From assembly GCA_026986055.1 (NCBI GenBank), contig JALSPH010000280.1, positions 1 through 6,010 on the forward strand: a stretch of DNA of 6,010 nucleotides, read 5' to 3'. Positions within the stretch are counted from its first letter, which is position 1; each line of letters opens with the position of its first letter. The stretch comes from Campylobacterales bacterium (lineage in GTDB: Bacteria; Campylobacterota; Campylobacteria; Campylobacterales; Hydrogenimonadaceae). Below, in pieces: positions 1 through 3,936 of this stretch. A program made the translations under genes and the position numbers. The notes under the pieces were generated by a model, which was not told the origin of the DNA, did no database searches, and saw only the letters and a list, made by a program, of their open reading frames with translations.

Positions 1-166
1 ATGCTGGATGGTAGGTGACAGCATGAAAGATATGATCGCGGCAAAAAAGAGCGGTATAAAAGGGATATTTGCAGGGTGGGGTTTTGATGTCGGTACGGCA
101 AGCGCAAACGAAAGTGACTTGAGAGCGAATGAACCGATTGAACTACTCCGTTTTATAAGTGTTTAA
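1..166 (+). CDS. HAD-superfamily hydrolase (phosphoglycolate phosphatase-like), C-terminal fragment
   Basis: This is the last 54 codons of a gene that begins before the window, read in the frame of base 2 and ending at TAA 164-166. The fragment carries the haloacid dehalogenase (HAD) motif IV pattern M-V-G-D-S-x-x-D-M-x-A-A-K-x-x-G, with its two acidic residues encoded at 17-19 and 29-31. In this family they coordinate the catalytic Mg2+. Next comes the usual hydrophobic strand and an aromatic/Gly segment (G-I-F-A-G-W-G), then a typical tail (N-E-P-I-E-L-L-R-F). This pattern is common in phosphoglycolate phosphatase/beta-phosphoglucomutase-like HAD enzymes. The nucleophile Asp motif and cap domain are outside the window, so the substrate cannot be inferred. 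The gene ends 57 bp before the polyphosphate kinase gene, which appears to have its own promoter. Confidence 0.85.
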   Translation, partial: CWMVGDSMKDMIAAKKSGIKGIFAGWGFDVGTASANESDLRANEPIELLRFISV

Positions 167-178
167 TTGATGTTAAAC
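161..178. repeat. 6-bp palindrome GTTTAA-N6-TTAAAC over the ppk2 -35 region
   Basis: A perfect inverted repeat of two 6-nt arms (161-166 and 173-178) is separated by a 6-nt spacer. The left arm contains the stop codon of the HAD gene and the spacer is exactly the proposed -35 hexamer of the ppk2 promoter (TTGATG, 167-172). The AT-rich stem has no following T tract, so it is a poor terminator. Its position fits a small operator better, but chance is possible in AT-rich DNA. Confidence 0.35.
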
Positions 179-194
179 CTATCGGGATTATAAT
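167..194 (+). promoter_or_regulatory. Candidate sigma70 promoter for ppk2
   Basis: A consensus -10 box, TATAAT, lies at 189-194, with a partial -35 match, TTGATG, at 167-172 and a 16-bp spacer. Transcription would start near 201, giving a 5' leader of about 23 nt that contains the Shine-Dalgarno sequence AGAGAGG (211-217) 6 nt before the ATG at 224. The promoter begins right after the stop of the upstream HAD gene, suggesting that ppk2 can be transcribed independently. Confidence 0.55.
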
Positions 195-223
195 CTGATT
201 ACTGAATCGAAGAGAGGGTACCG

Positions 224-1123
224 ATGAAAAAAGATCTTGAATATATCAAGGCGCATGTTAAAGATGAAGAGGTCAGAAAACGTGTAGAGGCCGTACAGAA
301 AAAAATAGATGCTCTTTCGAAAAAGAGTGGACTTAAACTCCTGGCAAAAGGTAAAAAGGTTAAAAAAGCTCTTAGAACCGTCATGTACGAAGAGGAGCTT
401 GCAAAACTCCAGGTTGAACTTATAAAGCTTCAAAACTGGGTATTTGAAAACAAAAAAAGGGTACTTATAATTTTCGAAGGGCGAGATACCGCAGGAAGAG
501 GCGGAGTCATCAAATGTTTTACAGAGAAGTTAAAGTCCAGGCGGCACCGTGTCGTAGCCCTACCAAAACCAAATGAAATAGAGGCGGGACAGTTCTATTT
601 TCAGCGCTATTTCGCCCATTTGCCTAATCCGGGCGAGATCGTCTTTTTCGATAGAAGCTGGTACAACAGAGCGATTGTGGAGCCGACATTCGGATTTTGT
701 ACTGAAGATCAGTATGAAAAGTTCATGCAGGAGGTTCCTGATATAGAGCAGTCTCTTATAGATAGTGGGATAACCATTGTAAAATTTTGGCTCTCCATCT
801 CTAAAGAGGAGCAGCAAAAGAGGTTTAGAAAACGGGAGAAGGATCCTTTGAAGAGGTTGAGCCTGACTCCTGTTGATAAAGAGATAGAGTGGATGTGGGA
901 CAGGATAACCTACTACAAAGAGGAGATGTTCAGTAGAACCCACACGACCTTTTCGCCTTGGATCATCGTAAAAAGCAACGACAAGAAGTCTGCCAGGCTC
1001 GAATCTATAAGGTACGTGCTTTCACACTTACCGTACGAGGGCAGAGAAGAGGCCGAAATAAATCTTCACCCAGATCCAGATATCGTCCAAAGATACCATA
1101 GAAAAAGCAAGCAGATAGATTGA
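224..1123 (+). CDS. ppk2: Polyphosphate kinase 2 family protein (PPK2)
   Basis: This 299-residue cytosolic kinase belongs to the PPK2 family, whose members transfer phosphate between polyphosphate and nucleoside mono- or diphosphates. Residues 1-75 are a Lys/Glu-rich helical extension ending in the family's E-E-E-L-x-K-L-Q-x-E-L-x-K-L-Q-x-W helix. The P-loop follows (E85-G-R-D-T-A-G-R-G-G94), then F-Y-F-Q-R-Y and the Walker B/DRS segment (F-F-D143-R-S-W-Y-N-R-A). The lid begins at D207-P-L-K and continues to T-P-V-D, with S-P-W-I-I-V-K-S-N-D-K-K-x-A-R-L after it. Length and domain order are normal for a single-domain PPK2. Oddities are Arg92 at the usual Walker A Lys, a missing N-P-R segment after the P-loop (K-S-R-R-H instead), and a lid lacking the usual W-K. 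Start ATG 224 has AGAGAGG upstream at good spacing. Family assignment is firm; class (ADP- or AMP-phosphorylating) and full activity are not determined. Confidence 0.93.
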   Translation: MKKDLEYIKAHVKDEEVRKRVEAVQKKIDALSKKSGLKLLAKGKKVKKALRTVMYEEELAKLQVELIKLQNWVFENKKRVLIIFEGRDTAGRGGVIKCFTEKLKSRRHRVVALPKPNEIEAGQFYFQRYFAHLPNPGEIVFFDRSWYNRAIVEPTFGFCTEDQYEKFMQEVPDIEQSLIDSGITIVKFWLSISKEEQQKRFRKREKDPLKRLSLTPVDKEIEWMWDRITYYKEEMFSRTHTTFSPWIIVKSNDKKSARLESIRYVLSHLPYEGREEAEINLHPDPDIVQRYHRKSKQID

Positions 1124-1184
1124 GGAAAAATATGAGTTGCACTCATTAATCTGAATTACCATTTAATTGTTACAAGATCGATGA
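1124..1184. other. Convergent intergenic gap between ppk2 and the methyltransferase
   Basis: These 61 bp separate two genes that end towards each other. Besides the minus-strand hairpin listed separately, the + strand has an imperfect stem (GTT 1169-1171 with AAC 1187-1189, and GATC 1176-1179 with GATC 1183-1186, with a 4-nt bulge) followed by T6 at 1191-1196. This could weakly terminate ppk2 transcription but would extend into the 3' end of the methyltransferase gene. No coding sequence is seen. Confidence 0.5.
1126..1146 (-). terminator. Weak intrinsic terminator candidate for the methyltransferase gene
   Basis: Read on the minus strand, a perfect 6-bp stem (ATGAGT / ACTCAT, positions 1146-1141 and 1137-1132) with a 3-nt loop is followed within 1-2 nt by a T5 run (A5 at 1126-1130 on the + strand). 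It begins 39 bp past the methyltransferase stop codon. The stem is short with only two G-C pairs, so efficiency is doubtful. Confidence 0.4.
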
Positions 1185-1772
1185 TCAACCTTTTTTAGCG
1201 ACAAGAAGCAGGACAGGATACTCTCTATTGGGTTTTTTGACCCTATAGACCTCTTTTATAGAGATCTCAAAAAAGCCTGCCTCTTTTGCAAACTCGAACA
1301 ACTCTTCTTTATCGAAACCGAAGTGGTGCACCCCTTCGGTTCCATGGTTGTGAAAAGAGCCATCCTCCTTTTCAAGGTCGGCGATCGCTATGAAACCTTC
1401 AGGTTTTAGCATAGAGTTGAGCTTTTCAAAGAACTCTCTTGTATCTTCTATATGGTGCATCGTCATGGAGCTGATAACTCCGTCAAAGGGCCTTTCGGAT
1501 TGATATTTGATAATATCACAATGGACAGGTATGCACTTTTTGTCGATCTGCTCGAACTTTTCAAGCATCTTTTGCGAACTATCTACACCTGTTACGGATG
1601 CTACAAAACTTATGATCTCTCTTGTTAAAAGACCGGTTCCCGCGCCGACATCGAGTATGTGCATATTCGGCTTGAGTTCGACACTCTCTTTAATACTCTC
1701 TGCAATAGCTTTCGCAAGCTCTCTTCGCCTCTGTGAGGCATCCCAAGTTGCCGCTTTTTCGTCAAATCCCAT
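1185..1772 (-). CDS. Class I SAM-dependent methyltransferase (UbiE/Methyltransf_11-like)
   Basis: This 195-residue soluble protein has the Rossmann-fold signatures of class I S-adenosylmethionine methyltransferases. Motif I is I-L-D41-V-G-A-G-T-G47 (the SAM-binding glycine loop), followed by the acidic end of strand 2 in G-V-D64-S-S, C-D86 (adenine contact region), F-D-G-V-I-S-S-M-T-M-H-H-I at 96-108 (motif IV), and L-K-P-E-G-F at 122-127. The N-terminal F-D-x-x-A-x-x-W-D is typical of small UbiE/BioC-like methyltransferases. The C-terminal third contains H-N-H and V-H-H clusters (141-150) but no domain that identifies the acceptor. Start ATG at 1770-1772 is supported by AGGAG (complement of 1778-1782) 5 nt upstream. 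The gene stands alone: it converges on ppk2 and diverges from the mutase operon. The fold is certain, the substrate unknown; small-molecule methylation is the likeliest reading. Confidence 0.9.
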   Translation of the reverse strand: MGFDEKAATWDASQRRRELAKAIAESIKESVELKPNMHILDVGAGTGLLTREIISFVASVTGVDSSQKMLEKFEQIDKKCIPVHCDIIKYQSERPFDGVISSMTMHHIEDTREFFEKLNSMLKPEGFIAIADLEKEDGSFHNHGTEGVHHFGFDKEELFEFAKEAGFFEISIKEVYRVKKPNREYPVLLLVAKKG

Positions 1773-1815
1773 AAAGACTCCTATGTGCTTATAACCGTTG
1801 CATTATTTGAAAGCG

Positions 1816-1844
1816 ATTGTACCAAAAAGTGATTAGTGCTATTT
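1816..1844 (-). promoter_or_regulatory. Candidate promoter for the methyltransferase gene
   Basis: On the minus strand a -10 box TACAAT (complement of 1816-1821) is preceded by CTTTTTGG, the T-rich upstream context characteristic of Campylobacter-type sigma70 promoters, which often lack a -35 consensus. Here the -35 position (about 1839-1844) shows no consensus. Transcription would start near 1809, giving a leader of about 37 nt with an AGGAG ribosome binding site. Confidence 0.45.
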
Positions 1845-1855
1845 TTTGGTAGAAT
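1827..1855 (+). promoter_or_regulatory. Candidate promoter for the mutase-ygjP-recD2 operon
   Basis: The -10 box TAGAAT at 1850-1855 is immediately preceded by TTTTTTGG (1842-1849), a context matching Campylobacter sigma70 promoters; the -35 position (about 1827-1832) is not consensus. The start would be near 1862, just before or within an A8 tract (1862-1869), leaving a leader of about 16 nt. This promoter lies downstream of the in-frame GTG at 1836, which argues that translation of the mutase begins at ATG 1878. Confidence 0.5.
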
Positions 1856-1877
1856 AGCGATAAAAAAAAGAGTTCGA

Positions 1878-3257
1878 ATGCAGCATATTTTCAGAGAGTA
1901 CGACATAAGAGGAATCTTCGGTGAAGAGTTGGATGAAAAGAGTGTCAAACTCATAGGCTACTTTTTAGGTAAAAAGATAAAAGAGCATGGTGATTATGCG
2001 GTAGTTACGTACGATGCCAGAACCCACTCTCCCAAACTTAGCGACTGGCTGGTAAGCGGTCTTAACGCTGCTGAAGTTATAGTACTACATGGGGGTATGG
2101 TTCCGACTCCCGTAAACTACTTCTGCAACTTCAACAGCTTCAGCGTCGGAGGCAAAGATGTTGTTCCGGCAGGCGGAATACAGATAACCGGCTCCCACAA
2201 CCCTCCGGAGTACAACGGCTTCAAAATAACGATAGGCAAAGAGCCGTTTTTCGGCGAAGATATCTACTCTTTGGGCAAAGAGGTGGAGTCCAACTCCTCT
2301 TTGGCCGTTCCTACCGAAACGGACGTTATAAAAATAGACGCACTCGGGCGTTATGTAGAGTATCTAGCCAAAGAGTTTTCGCATCTAAAAGGTTACGACC
2401 CCAAAATGGCTATAGACTGCGGTAACGGGGCGGCGGGAGTCGCTGTAGAACCTCTTCTTCAGAGGCTAGGTATCCCTGCGCAAAAGCTCTATTTTGAGCC
2501 CGATGGCACATTTCCAAACCACCACCCGGATCCAAGCGAAGAGGAGAATCTTGAAGATTTGAAAAAGATGCTTCAAAACGGGGCCGAGTACGGCTTCGCC
2601 TTTGACGGTGACGGCGACAGGATCGCATTTTTAAGCCAAAAGTTCAACTTCAAAGGGGATATCCTCGCTCTCTTTTTCGCCAAAACGATGAAGAACCCTA
2701 CCGTAATAGGGGAGGTGAAGTGTTCTCAGATCATGTATGACGGAATCAACGATATCGGCAAGGCGATAATGTACAAAACGGGCCACTCCAACCTCAAAGT
2801 GAAGCTCAAAGAGACAAAAGCGGACTTGGCTGCGGAAGTGAGCGGCCATATCTTCTTCAATGACAGATATTTCGGGTACGACGATGCTATATATACGATG
2901 ATGAGAATTCTCGAGATGCTACAAAACGGTTTCGATTTCGATGCAGAGTACGAGAAACTTCCAAAACTCTACAGTACCGATGAGATCAAAGTCGAGACGA
3001 CGGATGAGAAAAAGTTCGCCATTATAGAAGCGCTTAAGTCTATGTTGAATGAAAAAAGAGATGAGCTTGGTATAAAAGATATAGTCACGATCGACGGAGT
3101 GAGGGTGATATTTGACGATGGCTGGGGGTTGGTGCGCGCGAGTAACACTACTCCCGTTCTCGTGACACGCTTTGAAGCCAAAAGCGAAGAGTCGCTTGAA
3201 AGAGTTCAAAAAGTTATGAATGAACTTATCGAAGAGGCGAAAAAAGCTGTCGGCTGA
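1878..3257 (+). CDS. manB: Phosphomannomutase/phosphoglucomutase (alpha-D-phosphohexomutase)
   Basis: This 459-residue cytosolic enzyme of the alpha-D-phosphohexomutase family interconverts hexose 6-phosphate and 1-phosphate, supplying mannose-1-P or glucose-1-P for sugar nucleotides and surface polysaccharide. All four family loops are visible: the phosphoserine loop T-G-S106-H-N-P; the Mg2+ loop D243-G-D245-G-D247-R; the sugar-specificity loop E320-V-S-G-H324; and the phosphate-binding loop R420-A-S-N-T-T-P. Numbering and length closely follow Pseudomonas AlgC-type PMM/PGM. An in-frame GTG at 1836 would add 14 residues, but ATG 1878 is preferred: its product starts M-Q-H-I-F-R-E-Y-D-I-R-G as expected, AAGAG (1868-1872) sits 5 nt upstream, and the probable -10 box lies between the two. 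It is the first gene of an overlapping three-gene operon. Mannose versus glucose preference cannot be decided, so manB could equally be called algC or pgm. Confidence 0.93.
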   Translation: MQHIFREYDIRGIFGEELDEKSVKLIGYFLGKKIKEHGDYAVVTYDARTHSPKLSDWLVSGLNAAEVIVLHGGMVPTPVNYFCNFNSFSVGGKDVVPAGGIQITGSHNPPEYNGFKITIGKEPFFGEDIYSLGKEVESNSSLAVPTETDVIKIDALGRYVEYLAKEFSHLKGYDPKMAIDCGNGAAGVAVEPLLQRLGIPAQKLYFEPDGTFPNHHPDPSEEENLEDLKKMLQNGAEYGFAFDGDGDRIAFLSQKFNFKGDILALFFAKTMKNPTVIGEVKCSQIMYDGINDIGKAIMYKTGHSNLKVKLKETKADLAAEVSGHIFFNDRYFGYDDAIYTMMRILEMLQNGFDFDAEYEKLPKLYSTDEIKVETTDEKKFAIIEALKSMLNEKRDELGIKDIVTIDGVRVIFDDGWGLVRASNTTPVLVTRFEAKSEESLERVQKVMNELIEEAKKAVG

Positions 3258-3936
3258 AAAAAAGTTCACGCACACCTGCGCAGACGGAAGCAGACTTTCA
3301 TGTATTCTCAGGCGCAAAAAGGGTGTTAAAAACATATACCTTCGTATCAAGTGCCCCAGTTTTGTGGAAGTTTCGGCACCCTTAAGGGTTGACATAGATG
3401 AAGCCAAACGAATGGTCGTTGAAAAAGAGGGTTGGATACTGAAGAGTCTGGATCGTTTCGAGAGGTTTTGCAGATGCAACCCGCAAATCTATTTTGACGG
3501 CTGCAAAATCTGGTATCTAGGCGAAAGGTATGAAGTCAGGTATGAAAGAGCCAAAGCAAGCCGTCTGATTTTCGAAGACGGAAGATTTTATTACAAAGCT
3601 TTAAAGAGTGAGAGATTTGAAAAGAGTGTAGATAGTTTTTACAAGCGGATGGCCGAAAAACTGCTCTTTGAGCGTGTAGAGGTCTGGTCGCAAAAGATGG
3701 GCCTATACCCAAAAGAGATAAAACTCAGACGATACAAGAGCAGATGGGGGTGCTGTACTCACGATAATGTAATAACGCTCAATATATCACTTATGCGCTA
3801 CGACCTTAAGCTCATCGATTACGTGATCGTCCACGAACTTGCTCATATTCGCTTCAAACACCATAAAAAAGAGTTTTGGGAGCTGGTGGCAAGCTTTGTG
3901 CCAAACTACAAAGAGTTGCGTAGGTCTTTGGTATGA
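3220..3936 (+). CDS. YgjP-like zinc metallopeptidase (DUF45 / M48-type fold)
   Basis: This protein of about 238 residues belongs to the YgjP/DUF45 family of predicted cytosolic zinc metallopeptidases. The zinc site is H205-E206-L-A-H209 with a third ligand H215 ahead of K-K-E-F-W, exactly the family's spacing. Upstream is R175-W-G-C-C, where relatives usually have R-W-G-S-C, then the strand V-I-T-L-N. The N-terminal part contains R-R-K-K-G-V-K-N-I-Y-L-R-I, the basic beta-rich start of the family. No signal peptide or membrane segment is seen. The start is uncertain: ATG 3220 overlaps the mutase by 38 bp and lacks a clear Shine-Dalgarno, whereas the family usually begins near residue 11-16. 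A GAAGAGG at 3231-3237 sits 9 nt before an in-frame CTG at 3247. The stop codon overlaps the helicase start (ATGA). The physiological substrate is unknown for the family. Confidence 0.87.
   Translation: MNLSKRRKKLSAEKKFTHTCADGSRLSCILRRKKGVKNIYLRIKCPSFVEVSAPLRVDIDEAKRMVVEKEGWILKSLDRFERFCRCNPQIYFDGCKIWYLGERYEVRYERAKASRLIFEDGRFYYKALKSERFEKSVDSFYKRMAEKLLFERVEVWSQKMGLYPKEIKLRRYKSRWGCCTHDNVITLNISLMRYDLKLIDYVIVHELAHIRFKHHKKEFWELVASFVPNYKELRRSLV

Larger units (their letters stand above)
1816..1855. repeat. Inverted repeat formed by the two divergent promoters
   Basis: Left arm ATTGTACCAAAAA (1816-1828) and right arm TTTTTGGTAGAAT (1843-1855) pair at 12 of 13 positions, around a 14-nt spacer centred between 1835 and 1836. 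Each arm contains the -10 box of one of the divergent genes together with its T-rich tract, so the symmetry relates the two promoters to one another. There is no terminator-like T run after either arm. Confidence 0.6.

Noticed and set aside
1169..1196. Strong terminator for ppk2 on the + strand
   Set aside because: The stem is interrupted by a 4-nt bulge and its T6 tract lies within the methyltransferase 3' end; too weak for a separate call, so it is noted only in the intergenic entry.
1836..1877. In-frame GTG giving a 14-residue N-terminal extension of the phosphohexomutase
   Set aside because: It has no ribosome binding site, lies upstream of the probable -10 box at 1850-1855, and the added residues do not resemble the family; ATG 1878 has AAGAG upstream and gives the expected N-terminus.
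2919..3479. Long antisense open frame (186 codons) across the mutase end and YgjP start
   Set aside because: It lies opposite two well-supported genes, spans their junction, encodes no recognisable motif and has no promoter or ribosome binding site of note.
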